A stretch of DNA of 64,000 bases from Mermis nigrescens (lineage: Eukaryota > Nematoda > Enoplea > Mermithida > Mermithidae): contig JAVLUZ010000154.1 in NCBI GenBank assembly GCA_036768485.1, forward strand, positions 3,740,529 to 3,804,528, in the 5' to 3' direction. The notes below the pieces were generated by a model. The model did not search any database. It was given only the letters and a program-made list of their open reading frames with translations, and was not told where the DNA came from. Of the stretch, positions 44,301 to 56,695 are shown in pieces. The translations under genes and the position numbers were made by a program. Within the stretch, counting starts at the first letter, position 1, and every line of letters begins with the position of its first letter.

Positions 44301-44489
44301 TTGCTAAATTATGGAACTAGGAAAAAGGCCGATAAATGACGGAATGCTGTTGGCAAAAGATTTGTGTACTTAAAGCATCAATGTTCAATCTTATTTATAA
44401 CGCGCTCATATATTTACATGTGTGGTATAACGTGGAATTTGAATTACTAACTGTTTTTTTCAATAAATTTACCATTTGCACATAAGTTA
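44301..44489. other. No feature
   Basis: AT-rich, nothing seen. Confidence 0.4.
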
Positions 44490-44940
44490 CTAGCAAAGAA
44501 AAATGCTCCGATGGAACAAAAGAGATAAAATATGTTTGACGTGCGGTTATTAAGGATGTAAAGGGAGGGGACTGGAAAATCTACCTAAAATCGTAGAAAT
44601 CAGCTAAAATCACACTCCTCTAAGCAACGCAAAAAATCGAAGTGTATTCTGCGGCCAAAAGATTAAAATAAATATTTAACCAAAAATGATTGAAAAAGCA
44701 GCACATTAGCTATGCAGTAGCAATGGGCAATGATGTTGAGTAAACTAACAGTCTTTCTAAGCCAATTGAATGAATGGTTTAAAACAGTGGATACGCGTAA
44801 GTTGACTTGAAACACACTAAATGTAGGTACACTAAGCATGCCCTTAACGATTGTGTGCACTAATCAATCGGCCCCTGCTTTGCTTGCTTTAATGCTCAAA
44901 ACAAAATAAAACAACTTTAAGATTCAATGTCTGTAAGAAT
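44490..44940 (-). mobile_element. Tc1/mariner-type miniature element, truncated copy d
   Basis: It starts TA-CTAGCAAAGAAAAATGCTCC and runs inward in the opposite orientation to copies a-c, through the GCACACAATCG-like interior. It stops before the second inverted repeat. Confidence 0.75.
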
Positions 44941-45389
44941 CACCTTGCTGTAATAGTGACTCACGTAAGCAAAAAAATAATTTTTCTTTGTTTTAATATA
45001 TATTACACAACTTTTTACGCTGATTCCGAATCTGAGAACCGTTTTACACAAAAATGAATTTTTTGCTGACTTATAGGGATGTAAAGTGTGTAAAATCTGA
45101 ATATGTGACGAATTTCATATGTTGATTAATACTTTATAGAATAATTGACATTTTTCAATGCAGTTTTTTTGAATTACAGAAGATTGAATGCGATTCACAA
45201 AAAGTATGAAAAGTTTGTTTACCGGATCATCCCACGGGATACAGCAGTCAATAAAAGTCAAAAATATGAATTTTTGCACTTGCAACATTTTTACTTTTTT
45301 AGCCATAAGTCCAGAGTGGTCAAACAGAATCGAACCTTATTTCACAACAATAATTGCCACCTATGTACCCGTTTCTGCGTAAAAATGTA
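44941..45389. other. No supported gene
   Basis: AT-rich. Overlapping short frames on both strands have no motif. Confidence 0.4.
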
Positions 45390-46190
45390 GGATATGTGAT
45401 GGATAGTTATTGACCACTTTTGACAAACGTGAAATTAACTCATGTGTTCAAATTTCAAAAATGATACATTTGTGCTGTGAAAAATTTAACGTTTCGATCT
45501 ATAACTACTGTGCTATGCTACTGCACTATACCACAGCTTGTAGTATCTATGCGCCTAAGTGCTTGCAAAAGATCATGAGTATACCTTAACTGGTTGTTGA
45601 CCATGTCCGACAAACAGTAATTGAACTCAATTGGTCAAAGTCGAAAAAATCATACATGTGTGGTACAAATAGCTTTCGTTTTAGAGCTGTAATTCGGGAA
45701 ATAAAATTCATCTTGTGGCCACATTACACCACAATTTGCACTATCTATTTGCCTAATTATATGCAAAAATCCATCCATATATGTTTGATATTTATTGATC
45801 ATTTGTGGACAACGTAAACTTAGCTCCATTGGTCAAAATCAAAAAGTCACACATTGGTGCTTCAAAAATTTTTCTTTCGGCTCTGTAATGCAAGAATTAG
45901 AAAACTTCTTTTAATCACATTACACCACAGTCTTTACCATATATGTCCCTGATTGTACACAAAAAAATTATCTGCATATGTTACGTACTTATCTATCAGC
46001 AATATTTTACAAGTGTGAACTTGACCTAATTGGTCACAGTGAAAAAATGCATGCTTTTGTTTCAAATAATTTTATTTTCTATTTCTAACGAGAAGTAAAA
46101 TCTATCTGTTGACCATACTACACCACGGTTCGCACTATCTATTTGCCTAATTGCATGCAAAAATTCATACTTATATGATGGATTATATTC
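45390..46190. repeat. Tandem repeat of ~195-bp units, about four copies
   Basis: The phrase ACCACAnTTTGCACTATCTATTTGCC recurs near 45532, 45730, 45935 and 46122. Each copy is followed by an ATGCAAAAAT stretch and an AATTGGTCAAAnTCAAAAA stretch. Copies are well diverged. Confidence 0.6.
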
Positions 46191-46520
46191 ATTTATTATT
46201 TTAGGATGTTGTGATAAAAGATTTGCTGTGCAGTTATATGCGCCAGGAACGTACACGATCTCACATTTGTATTCCCGTAATTTGAGACCCCAGCGGCGTA
46301 ACCGGCTCAATGGGTCTTTTTGGGTCTTTTACGCTTACAAGCCAAGTTAAAGCTTGGTGATCGGTTTTGACAATGAATTTTTTACCATATAGATAGTGTC
46401 GATAATGCTTTATGGCCTACACCACTGCTAGCGCTTCTTTTTCTGAAGTAGCATAGTTACATTTGGCAGAATTTAGCCTGAGACTAGCGTAGCTAAGAAT
46501 ATAACGATTTTTTGATAGTA
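46062..46520 (-). pseudogene. Ty3/gypsy-like pol fragment (RNase H)
   Basis: The minus strand from about 46520 reads family-typical RNase H sequence: I-L-S-Y-A-S, Y-A-T-S-E-K-E-A-L-A, a stop in place of the usual Trp, then H-Y-L-Y-G-K-K-F and T-D-H-Q-A-L-T-W-L. After a frameshift at a duplicated AAGACCCA, R-L-R-R-W-G-L-K-L and I-V-Y-V-P-G follow. The matching integrase and reverse transcriptase parts were not found nearby. This is a dead fragment. Confidence 0.85.
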
Positions 46521-49212
46521 AATGGTTTTGAGTTAAAATAGTGCCCTCTATTTTCTATAAAATAATGTAGAACATGTATGCCTACATCAGTTCTCATTTT
46601 GAGAGAGACTAAAGTGTATGCACATAGACTTCTGTTGCGCCTTTTGCTCTTTCCATGCTTTTAAATCTTTTTTGTATTTTATATATGAACAGACATAAGC
46701 AGTGCAAAAAATGAGGCGTCTCAAAAGAGCCTGTTTTCAGCAAGTGGGCAGAAAAATCGGTTCCTGATGAATGTGCTGGACATTTATTTCTTCATACCTA
46801 CTTCTTCAAACAAAACGCCCATGTATATTTTTAATTTTGTGTTGCTTTGTCTTGTATATTTAAGAACCGGAGGGACGGTGGCCTTGATATAATATACTAA
46901 TTAAATCCATAAAATTTTTGAAATCAAAGGCTCTGATAAGATCTATTATTTTGCTTAAATCAAAATCTTTGACTATTCCTGCAAATTTCAAATTGCATAC
47001 CAAGGGCGTAGCCAAGGAGGGTTAGCACAATGGCACGCACGCACCCCCTTCATAACCAAATCAAGAAATTTCTTAACAGGATAAAATGCTTGGCAATTCA
47101 TGCATTTTGAAATACTTTCTTTGTTTCCACTGGCATTCTTGATTGACATAATATCCTCATTATTGTTATGTAGATTACTAAATCTTTGTTCGCTTATTTT
47201 ACTTTTGAAGCAACACTAAATATATAATTCTTTTGTTCTTTATTTTAATATCAGAATTTTTGATATTCTTCTAAATTATGTATAATGCATTCTCTAATGT
47301 CATCTTCATAATTTCGAACTAAATTTACAATTTAACTCATTTTTGTGCATTTTTTGGTGTTAAAAGCTCAAATTTGGACGCCTCACAATAATTAATCATT
47401 AAAGCATCCGTTGGTTTCACAGTTTCAGAAATTCTTGTGAATCTCCGAAATTTTGTGCTTCTTAGGAACCAAAATTCAAGAAATTAAGCGTTCTAGCAAC
47501 TTTTATCATCTTAATGTGTTTTCTCAAAAAACTGATACTTAGTAATGCGGATTTAATCATCTTATGTGTTTTAAGGTATATGTAGGATCTAATTATCTTT
47601 TGTGCTCATTGTTAGCTTGACAATTTTCAAATAGTTGCAGTAAAATTGAAATAAATAAAATTTTTGCTTGCTGTGAGGTGCACAATGGTATGAAAAGCAA
47701 TGATGGGTATATATGTAGCAAAAACGCATAAACACTCAAAAAACAAACAAATTGCTGTGGCCTGATTTGAGTAAAAAAGCAGGGAATAAATTTTTTTAAC
47801 AAAAATGGATGAAATGTTCAGAAATACCCTAAACAACTATCTGATCTTCCCGTGAATGAGGTGAAACGTTTATCGATTTAAATGTGCAGTCATTTCCCCA
47901 ACGTACAAATGTATGCATACGTAGGACTCATCAGGTGGCACTCAAAAGCACCATTGTTTCTGCCTCACTCTATTGAGATATCTGGCGTCAAAATTTTAGT
48001 CATGCAAATGCAAAATGTCAGCTATCCAGCTACATGCGTGCTGTCTTGTAATATTCTTATAACAACTCTGAAATTACCCCAGCATATATCAATATTTTGT
48101 TTACAGAGAAAATTTTAATATTGATTTCACATTTTTAAACCATTATTTATACATTGAGCAAAGAAAACAAAGTGATATTTTTCTACCTTTAAATCTAATT
48201 CAAGTGAAGAACCATGATGTATAAGTTTTCATTTAATACTTATAAGATTATTTCTCACAACTAAAATGACAAAACATTTTTGAGTAGAAAATTTGGCTTT
48301 TTAAACCACAAGCATGATGCAATAATTATACAATATTTATTCATTCTTCTGCTTGAATTAATACTTATCTACATTGTAATGCGTTAGATCATGCCCTCTC
48401 TCATCGACTTACCTTATTATTTATTGCACATCAAATAAAACTAACGTTTATAGGTACATAGGCACATTATATATTTAGCCAGATGAGGCTAGAATTAAGG
48501 CGATTCAGAAGTGTGTGCATGCAGTAAGTATTAAGGCTACAGTATGATCCGAGCAGACAATTGATTCATTGATTGACAGCATATCTATGTATGAATATTG
48601 TCGACAGAGACTAATGAAAAGCTTCAATCTTAGCAGCCAATTGAAATTTCCATTTGGTTGAAAAAAATGATTTGGTTGGAAAAAATGAATGAAAACAGTC
48701 AAAATTTGATGCTAAAAATAGGAAAAACATTCGGATGAGGGGCGTTAGTTGTGTCCCCAACTGTACACCATTCAGTAGAATCATAAGAACAGATTTCCTT
48801 CGCATGCTCAGAAATATTAATCTACTCATATTTTTAGTAGACAAAACATCAATTAATTTTCCGTCTATGAAAAGATTGGTGTTTTCTCAAAAAAAACGAT
48901 GTGTTTGCTACAATTAAAAGCAATATAAACACAATCTGGTAGAGGAAGTCCGACAAAAGTATGTACATTGTAATATTAGCATCAATACACAGAGTTCCTA
49001 CCATATTTTATTTCTCATGGTTTCTCACTTTAGAGTACAGATAGATTTTCAAAAAGAAATTAATTTTTTTGCAACATTCATGTGAAAAGGTTCTAAGTCA
49101 AAACTAATCTTTCAGAAGAGAGAATATCCTAAATATAATACTGCTTTCCTCTTATATAAGCAATTTCAGCACTAAGTTCCATTCATCAAAACTCTGTAGG
49201 TACATGAAGATG
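46521..49212. other. No supported gene
   Basis: A GGGCGTAGCCAAGGAGGG phrase near 47005 resembles the hAT-type terminus found at 61995, but no second end was located. Frames at 47593-48917 lack motifs. Confidence 0.4.
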
Positions 49213-49865
49213 TGTAATTGAGAAGCCTAAAAACTGGGCAGGTCCAAATCCTGCCATTGCACAGTGTTCAGTTGCGTTTGTGGCTTAACCAGAGCTCAAT
49301 TACCTAAATATTTGCACTATTTATTCTGGAGATGAAATATCATCTTGACGGCTTAGAGTGCCAAAGAATGCGCAAGAGCTATAAATAGCTCATCCATCTG
49401 AATAGCAAAACAAGCTGATGAGAAAACACATCCAAACAGCAAAACAAGCTGACGGGAAATTACAGCGCATGAGCTCGATGAGTGAGTATGTGCACCACAC
49501 TTACACCACCCCCTCTTAACAAAGAGGCCATTTGGGGAGCAACCCAAAGGGATCTCCATGAGACCTCTAATGTAATTGAGAAGCCTGAAAACTGGGCAGG
49601 TCCAAAGACCCACTACTGAACAGTGTTCAGTCGCATTTGCAGCTGAACCAGTGCTCAATTACTTAAAAATTTGTGCTATTCATTCCGGAGATGAAACGTC
49701 ATCTCGGCGGTTTAGAGCGCAAAAGAATGTGCAAGAGCTTTAAATAGCTCATCAATCCGAACAGCAAAACGAGCTGATGGGAAAACACATCCAAACAGCG
49801 AAACGAGCTGATGGGAAAGTAACAGTGCATGAGCTTCTTAGGTGTGTATGTGCACTGCACTTACA
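49213..49865 (+). mobile_element. TRIM-like miniature LTR element (two ~294-bp repeats, 65-bp interior)
   Basis: Direct repeats 49213-49505 and 49571-49865 start TGTAATTGAGAAGCCT and end CACTTACA. The terminal TGTAATTG/CACTTACA are near inverted repeats, as in LTRs. A TATAAATAG box sits mid-repeat (about 49380 in the first copy). The 65-bp interior has no coding capacity. I found no clear primer-binding site, polypurine tract or target duplication, so a plain tandem duplication remains possible. Confidence 0.5.
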
Positions 49866-50814
49866 TATGTACCTTGTTTTTAAACAATAGAGAATGATAT
49901 AACTCGATGAGAAGAAGTTTTGGAAATAGCCTTTAGAGTTTTTCTTGGATTATAATACTTTGATAAAATATGGCTTGATAAACAAATCAGTCTAGGCACA
50001 AACATTTACAAACGCGTCTGTCTTAATTCTGAAAAAATGTGAATAAAAAAGCATATAAGGTAACACACTCAGCAGTGCAATCTTTGCCAAAGAACAATAA
50101 AAAACTCAAAAGGCTGTAAAACTGCATTTCTTGGCTATGCCCTAACTCAGTCGGGAGCAATTTCAGATCCAGGGTTTTTGACGGGGGGGGGGGGGAGGAA
50201 GCGGAACCCCAAAATTTCCTAGTAGTGCCAAAAATTGTTCAGAAAATCCGTTCATGCTGACTGAAGTATCAATTTTTTTGTCTGATATGTAGACAGAATT
50301 ATTTGTGATCCGGGAAAAGTTTAAAATTTTGGAAATTTAGTACAAAAAATGCTAAAAAAACAATAGAAAAATTGGCATGAAGCACTGAAAAAAATGCTCA
50401 TGCAAAGTGCCGGAAAAATTTGAAAAATTATGATAAAAAAATGGGAAAAATCATTAAAAAAATTAACATCATTCTCTATTGCACTCAAGTATTTTTTACA
50501 ACACAGGATGGTTGTTTCCACTCAACTCTCTCAATGTGCGCCTAATTGGAAGGATACCTACTAATCTTCATTCTAAAACTGTATAAATTTTTGATGCTTG
50601 TGCTCTATCTCATTAAGGCACAAAATGGATTATGAAATTCTGAATCTTTTCTTGAAAATGCCCAAAATTTGTCGGAAACTGTTTCAAAGCTCTCTTGTTT
50701 ACTTCCAAGGAAGGCCACGCTGGACTTACTTCACTTTATAGAAGAGAGCAGATTTCCATAAGTTCTAATTTTATTTATAATTCTCAGTCTTGAGCACTGC
50801 ATGTGATTACATGC
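49866..50814. other. No supported gene; poly-G run at about 50180
   Basis: A homopolymer run of G (about 13) lies near 50182 inside a GAC...AGGAAGCGG context. The remainder is AT-rich without genes. Confidence 0.4.
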
Positions 50815-51090
50815 TAGGCAGCACCAAAATTCAGTAAGAGGGGTGCTGTAGGTTTTTGAAGGTCAAAAAATGGTCTTAAAAATGGTGGTATGGCAAAAAA
50901 TATGCCATTTTACAACGTTTCTCATTGTGCACTATTGATTGGCACTAAAAAATCGCAAAAGAAGCAAAAAAAATTTCAAAATTGAATTCTGGAGGGGTTT
51001 TTTTGGTTTTTGAGGGAATTTGGCCTTCTGAGGGGAGGGGGACGCATACCCCTCAAACTCTCCCCTCAACCCACGCGTGGCTTCATGCTA
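50815..51090 (+). mobile_element. hAT-like miniature element, family 1, copy E (worn ends)
   Basis: The body (GGCAGCACCAAAATTC, GGTCTTAAAAATGGTGGTATG, CATACCCCTCAAAC) matches the family. Termini and target duplication are eroded, so the boundaries are approximate. Confidence 0.75.
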
Positions 51091-51334
51091 TGAACTGCCC
51101 TCCTACTGTGCGTTCGTGATGTGGTGTCAATAATATATCGAATGTGAGCCCATTCCTTCTGGGCATTTTCATTTCCATGTGTTGTATACCTTGCAAACGT
51201 GACACGGATCACCCACATTACTCGCTGTGTATCCAGCTTCCATTAATCATAGTGTCCAGATATTTTTGAAAAATGAGCTTGCTAAGCAAGAGTTGTAAAC
51301 TAGGAGGAGCTTAAAGTTTAAGCCTACCATTAAA
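51091..51334. other. No feature
   Basis: A short gap between the miniature element and the Penelope-like 3' end. Nothing distinctive. Confidence 0.4.
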
Positions 51335-52490
51335 TTATGAAGATAATAATAAAAGATTTAAAGCTTCAAGAAAATGAAAAATGTAGTAAATTAAAACAAA
51401 TTTAGAGGATATGATGTATAATGACTCCTTGATTAAAAGATCAAAAGAGTTAGATGCTTGACTGATAACCTTAAAGCAATCTGATGTAATCGGATGATTG
51501 CTATTTGAGATATGTTTGTGAATAGGAGATAAATTATGACCCTCAATTGGTTTTCCTGTAGCAAATGAGATGCCAGTATGCTCTGCCATTCTACTCCCAA
51601 AATGTTAGCAAGTTTCACCGATGTAACTAGCCATACAGCTAGAACACGTATACTTATATACTAAATTTGAGAGTAGCTTAGCAGGTACAGCATCCTAGTT
51701 CTTGAAAAACCGGCTGATACACATGATAGGTCTGTAAACAAACCTTACTCTAATCTGAGGGTAAAATGCAGATATAACCTTTAGAATTCTGCTGCGTACG
51801 TTGTAGCCATGCACACCAGTGTAAGGCAGAACAAGAGAATAGCATAGTTTATCATACCCAAATTTTATGTAATCACTCTTACTATAAACTTGTGTCATAA
51901 AGTCTGATATGACCTTATTGATCAAGCTAAGCGGATACTCATTTTGCAGTAGAGTCTGCTTCAGCTCATCAATATCAGAGACAAAAGTCTGATATGAGTT
52001 ACAAATCATGTGAATATGACTCACAAGTGTCTTTATTAAACCAACTTTTAAGGCAAAAGGAATGAAGCTAGACAATTTGGCATAAAGGCCAGAAAATGTG
52101 GGTTTCTGATATGATGATATGACAATATCATCGGACTTCCTTTCAACAAGCACATCAAGGAAATTTAGTTTCGTGTCACATTCAGTTTCAAATGTGAAAT
52201 TCATATTAGGATGTTGCTGATTCATGTAATCACAGAACTTTCTAGGCTGATTTCTGTTAGAAAGCACTACAAATGTGTCATCAACATAATGTACATAAAA
52301 CTTGGGTCTAATCTTTATACTAAAGTCTCTGAGCCACTTTGTTTCATGATGGATCAAGAAAATGTTGGCAAGAACTGGGCCAAGTGGATTACCCAGAGCA
52401 ACACCATCTATCTGTTGATAGATGGTGTTGATATTGTTCAGATATTGTTCCATTTTGACGTTCTTTCACATTGAATAGCGCAAATATGAG
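51335..52490 (-). pseudogene. Penelope-like element: reverse transcriptase and GIY-YIG endonuclease, two stops
   Basis: One continuous minus-strand frame encodes the reverse transcriptase core: I-D-G-V-A-L-G-N-P-L-G-P, catalytic Y-V-D-D-T-F, and L-N-F-L-D-V. A linker follows, then the Y-I-G part of a GIY-YIG nuclease (S-C-M-A-S-Y-I-G-E-T, then E-H-T-G and K-P-I-E-G). Two in-frame stops (near 51696 and 51610) interrupt the linker and nuclease. Sequence upstream of 52453 (L-L-I-F-A-L-F-N-V) still looks family-like, so the 5' end is truncated rather than starting at an ATG. The element is dead. Confidence 0.88.
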
Positions 52491-52525
52491 TAGTTTGGCA
52501 AAGTTTCCGTGGCTTTTTGCCACAG

Positions 52526-52705
52526 GCGGAAAACCTTCTCTTTGTTCCGGTGTCATATATTGCTCAATGCGAACATTGGAGATTGAGCCAAGAAAATGAT
52601 CAAGGTGATTGGGCTCAAGAGTTGGTGACTAAAAAGTATAGACTTAACCCTACTTTTACCGAGCTCTATATCCGTGATCTAGTTGCCTGTTTTTTGCAGT
52701 TTACT
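52526..52705 (+). other. Candidate isolated host exon (180 bp)
   Basis: TTTTTGCCACAG precedes and GTAAGT-like GTAAGTCC follows a 60-codon open segment with balanced codons (reading ...F-V-P-V-S-Y-I-A-Q-C-E-H-W... and N-P-T-F-T-E-L-Y-I). The length is a multiple of three. I do not recognise the protein and saw no matching exon nearby, so it is only a candidate. Confidence 0.3.
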
Positions 52706-53224
52706 GTAAGTCCATAAATTCTTATGTGGCAAGCTTCTCAGTACCCTCTTTTTTTACTGCAACACATGTTTTATTGAGCATAAGAAAACGTATTGACCTA
52801 TATTTTATAAGAAAAGCTGGATTTCATGATTTTATAACATGTGTTACCTGTGTTGCAGATCGTATTTCTTACACATTTTTGCAAGTTCAAATACGTTTTT
52901 TTTCAATTGGTTTTTCAGTTTTGTGCAAAGTTAATGACATTTTTGAATTTCTCAATCTCTTGGCTACCAGAAATATGTATTTATATTCATTTTTGTTATC
53001 TCCTCAATGACTAGATTTTTGATCTAGACCTTGGTAAGACTAGGGTGCGTGACCCCTTGGTAATCAGAGGCTTACTTGAATGCAAGCCTACTGAAGCATA
53101 AATCATATTACTACAGGTTTTCTTAAGAATTTTTCTACAGTAAGCCTTCAATTTACAGTAAAAAAATTAAATTGCTATTGCCAAACGCTGCTAGTCAGTA
53201 CAAAAGAAAACTTATGGCACTAAC
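52706..53224. other. No supported gene
   Basis: A 94-codon frame (52726-53010) is hydrophobic and Phe/Ser-rich with no motif. Confidence 0.35.
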
Positions 53225-53467
53225 CATAGGTGGGCAGCACCAAAATTCTGGGAAGGAAGGGGGTGGAAAAATTTATGGGGGGAAGGGGTGAAGAAATTTT
53301 TAGAGGTGTAAAAATGGTCTCAAAAAGGTCATATGGCAAAAAAAACCGTATTTTTTGACGTTTCTCATTGAGCATTATTCAATGGCATCATAAATTGCTA
53401 AAAATTATTTCAACTGCTGGGAGGTGTATTCCCCCCCAAACCCCCCCCTCCCTCATGCCCGCGTGTG
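53225..53467 (+). mobile_element. hAT-like miniature element, family 1, copy F
   Basis: Starts CATAGGTGGGCAGCACC and ends CATGCCCGCGTGTG. The 8-bp duplication is GCACTAAC (53217-53224) and ACACTAAC (53468-53475), one mismatch. It is slightly shorter than the other copies through internal deletions. Confidence 0.85.
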
Positions 53468-54855
53468 ACACTAACCTTTCTTGAAAAACGGTATTTAGCG
53501 GTTGTATGCAAGTGATATTTGAATTAAAACTTTATTTAAACCGATCTTGGCCAAATTTTATACTAAGGAAACTGATCTGATATGATTTTATGTCCTATTT
53601 TTGATGAAAAAATTGATCAAAATCATTACACTTTTTCAGTGTGAATGAAACAAATTTGCGAATATAAAGAATGTACTTCTGAGCAAGAAGGCTGTACAAT
53701 ACACAAAGATTGCAAGAATGGAGCGTGAAATGATTCAGGAAACGTTTGTCGCTCAACCAATTTGTCCTTGTTTGACTTTATCTGCTCCTCCCCCGGCAAG
53801 AGGAAATTTTTTCTCAGACAGTAAGTAATACTTAAATAAGAATTCAGGAATGAAATTCAAAAATGCGTGAAGATTCCATACTTACACAGTAATTTTTACA
53901 GTTTCCTAATACAGGGTGCTCAAAAATTATAAGTTTTAAAAATAACTCAATTAAGCAAACCAATTATGGTTAATATGTAGTACGGGTGTGCCAGTTCCAC
54001 TTTTTTAAGAATTTTCATTTTTCGGGTTATTTTGAAAATGAACTTTTCGGTTTTTGGTTACCGTTCCGGTTCAAAAACTAATACTTTCGGTTGCGGTTCC
54101 AGTTCACTAAAACTACACATCTGGGTTCCAGCACCAGTTCCGATTCATAAAATGTATTGGTTCTTTTGGTTTTCTGTGCCGGCTCCAGTTTTCAGTCTAA
54201 GAATGTGTTTTAAATTAAAGCAGGAGTAACATTGTGAGATTGTGCAAGAAAAAACTTGTTTGCATTCTTGCATGTACAGGAGTGTCTCAAATTAGACTCT
54301 ATACGTTTTAGTTAAAAAATCTCTTCAAACAAGTGATCAAAAATGATGCGTAAATTGCATCCGATAGTTATGGTGAGAAGAGTTTTCAAGCAGTAGTATT
54401 GATCACTCATAGATGAATACTTGTTTTTGATACACCTTAAAAATCTGTTCAATTACCTACTCAAAAAGTTAGCGTGAGTAAAAAGATCATACTTTTAAGT
54501 TTTAAAAAACTAAGCAAGCATCAAGAATAAATCTTAAAGATTCTTGCTCCCATATATTTTTCACAACTTTTAGCATAAGCTTCATTTTGTTTGACAGAAA
54601 TTAGTGAAAAAATCCGCGTACCGTATACTTTTTTGGGAACAACGTACGTAATGTTACTCACAAACAAGGTTTTTTCCACACTTGCACTATAATGTAGAAA
54701 AAAATTTGGAATGTGGAAAAAAATTTGGGTTTTTTTTAACATTTGTGAAAGATTTATTGACGGATTAAAAAAATTTTCCGACGATTTTTAGCCTGCAAAT
54801 TGGAAAAATTCCCAAATTTTGCCTGAATGTGTTAATAACTTTTTTAATTCCTTAA
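53468..54855. other. No supported gene; GGTTCCGGTTC-type repeat at 54010-54200
   Basis: At 54010-54200 a loosely repeated pattern GGTTCCGGTTC/AGTTCCAGTTC gives misleading open frames. The remainder is AT-rich. Confidence 0.4.
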
Positions 54856-55243
54856 CCCTTTATTATGGGCTCCCCGTAAAAATATGGAGTAACTTAAAAT
54901 TCTATCATTTTCAATTTTTATTCAAATTTGATGCCGCTGCAAACTTAAGGTCTAGAATGTTTTTCCAACATTTTAGGGCTCCAGGTACTTTTTAGTTTTC
55001 AAAAGTTTTCTTTCAATATGCCAATTTTGGCAAGGTACCCTGTTGCGCACGCACGCGGATGCCGCGCACGTGCATGATCACATACTTAAGTATAGTCTGG
55101 GCTAGGACTTTGGAGCCTATAACTCGGGACTGGTTAGGTTGCATGCACCCGAAAAAATCAGGTGACACCCTGCTTGCAAGTAAAAAATTCCTGTGTTACA
55201 CTCCTCCCCGTGCATAAAAATTCTTTCGGCCCATAATAAAGGG
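54856..55243. mobile_element. piggyBac-type miniature element
   Basis: A perfect 15-bp inverted repeat CCCTTTATTATGGGC...GCCCATAATAAAGGG is flanked by TTAA on both sides (54852-54855 and 55244-55247). TTAA targets with CCC-starting ends are diagnostic of piggyBac. The element is 388 bp and non-coding, so an unseen autonomous relative must have moved it. Confidence 0.88.
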
Positions 55244-55247
55244 TTAA

Positions 55248-55818
55248 TTTTGCAGTTTATGGCAACTTTTGTTGACTTGGTTACGTGCTTATGTAATGTT
55301 CTTGTAGTCAACAAAATGCTGCTTAAGAACCACAAGGATTGTACTGGCACAAATGGTGCGAATATGCATAGTTTACGACCAAAATGTTTCAAATCACCTT
55401 TCTTAGACAGTCAAAAAGGTTAAAGTTCATTTTTGTTCAAACCATTTTTCATGTCAGTAATATGTTTTTCAAATATAAATAATTTTTTCATCGGATAAAT
55501 TTGTGGAAAAGCAACCTAGAATGCTTTAAAGCAACACATACAAAGAAGTTTAGTGTCCAATTTGAAGAAAAGTAATCTATTTTGTCAGTAAAAACTGCAA
55601 CTTACAAACAATTTAGCGTTTTGTTTTGCACCAGAAAAACCGAAATGGTACTGCTGCAAGTGTCCACACTCACAGTAGTGTATATACAAAATCTGTCTAC
55701 GTTTGAAAAAAAGAGCTAATTTTCACATTTTTTCGGCGCAAAATTTTCAATGTGGAAAATTTTTTTTACTCCTTTCCACATTCATGGAAAGAAAGTTTTG
55801 GAAAAACTATGCTTACAA
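55248..55818. other. No supported gene
   Basis: AT-rich, no motif seen. Confidence 0.4.
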
Positions 55819-55990
55819 CCATAGGTCAGCAGCAAAAAATTCTGAAGAGGAGGACCGCCAAAAGTTATAAGCCGAAAAACGCTTAAAAATCAAAAAAGTA
55901 AATAAGCTTTAAAAACTTCTTTTCGAGCATCTCTTATCATTTAGCATCATTTCTCATCATGAAAAAATCACAAAAAATTGAAAACATCTT
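55819..55990 (+). mobile_element. Strongly degraded relative of hAT-like family 1
   Basis: It starts CATAGGTCAGCAGCAAAAAATTCTG, echoing the family's end, and contains a TTTCTCATCATG-like part of the body. The right end cannot be found. Confidence 0.4.
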
Positions 55991-56298
55991 TTTTTGATAA
56001 AATGTGCACTTTAAAAGTCGTTTGTCTAATCATTTTTTTAACATTTCGGGTTTCTTCCTGATCATAACGTTAAGTATTTCTTTCACATTTTTTTAGGTTT
56101 AACTGTTGGTCAAGCTAGTTATTTACCGGATGAATATAACTCAGGGAATGCAGCTCAACAATATTTACAGTTGTCATGATTGGTATTTGATTGTATGGAA
56201 TTTTGCTAAAAAGTGCCGTAGTTTGTTATCATTTTTGATTCAATTTGTTTGTAAATTTTCATTTATTCCAAGGATTGAACAAATTCAATTTTAAACAT

Positions 56299-56695
56299 TC
56301 AAAATAAAGAAATAATTTGTTGCCTTCTTGTGAAATCATTATGATAAGCAGGATTGTCCGGTTCTTCATCCATTTCAACTTCCAAATTAACGTCTCCTTC
56401 CTCGTGAATAAGTTGTAAGGCAGCATCGTAGTCCTGATCCGAAATTAACATATTGTGTAATGCAATGCAGCATAGGATCACTTTGCAGGCATATTCAGGA
56501 TTAAGTTGCATTTGTCCGAGCAAACATCAAAATCTTTGTTTTAAAACGCCAAAGGCACATTTGATTAGTCGTCTGGTACTTTTATGCGCCTTGTTAAATT
56601 TTTCCTCCTGGTTCGTTTGGCAATTGATGATTGGTGTAATGATATAGGCTTTATTAGGATATCCAGAATCGGCCAAAATATAACCACCTGAAACG
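56299..56695 (-). pseudogene. PIF/Harbinger transposase, C-terminal exon with internal stop
   Basis: After a TTTCAG acceptor at about 56695 the minus strand reads G-G-Y-I-L-A-D-S-G-Y-P (a catalytic Asp region of DDE_4 transposases), then F-N-K-A-H, I-K-C-A-F-G-V-L-K-Q-R-F, an in-frame TGA, and A-C-K-V-I-L-C-C-I-A-L-H-N, the usual C-terminal signature. The frame then ends at 56299. Upstream exons were not found. Confidence 0.88.

Noticed and set aside
54032..54229. Ser/Val/Pro-rich plus-strand frame
   Set aside because: It arises from the GGTTCCGGTTC-type repeat.
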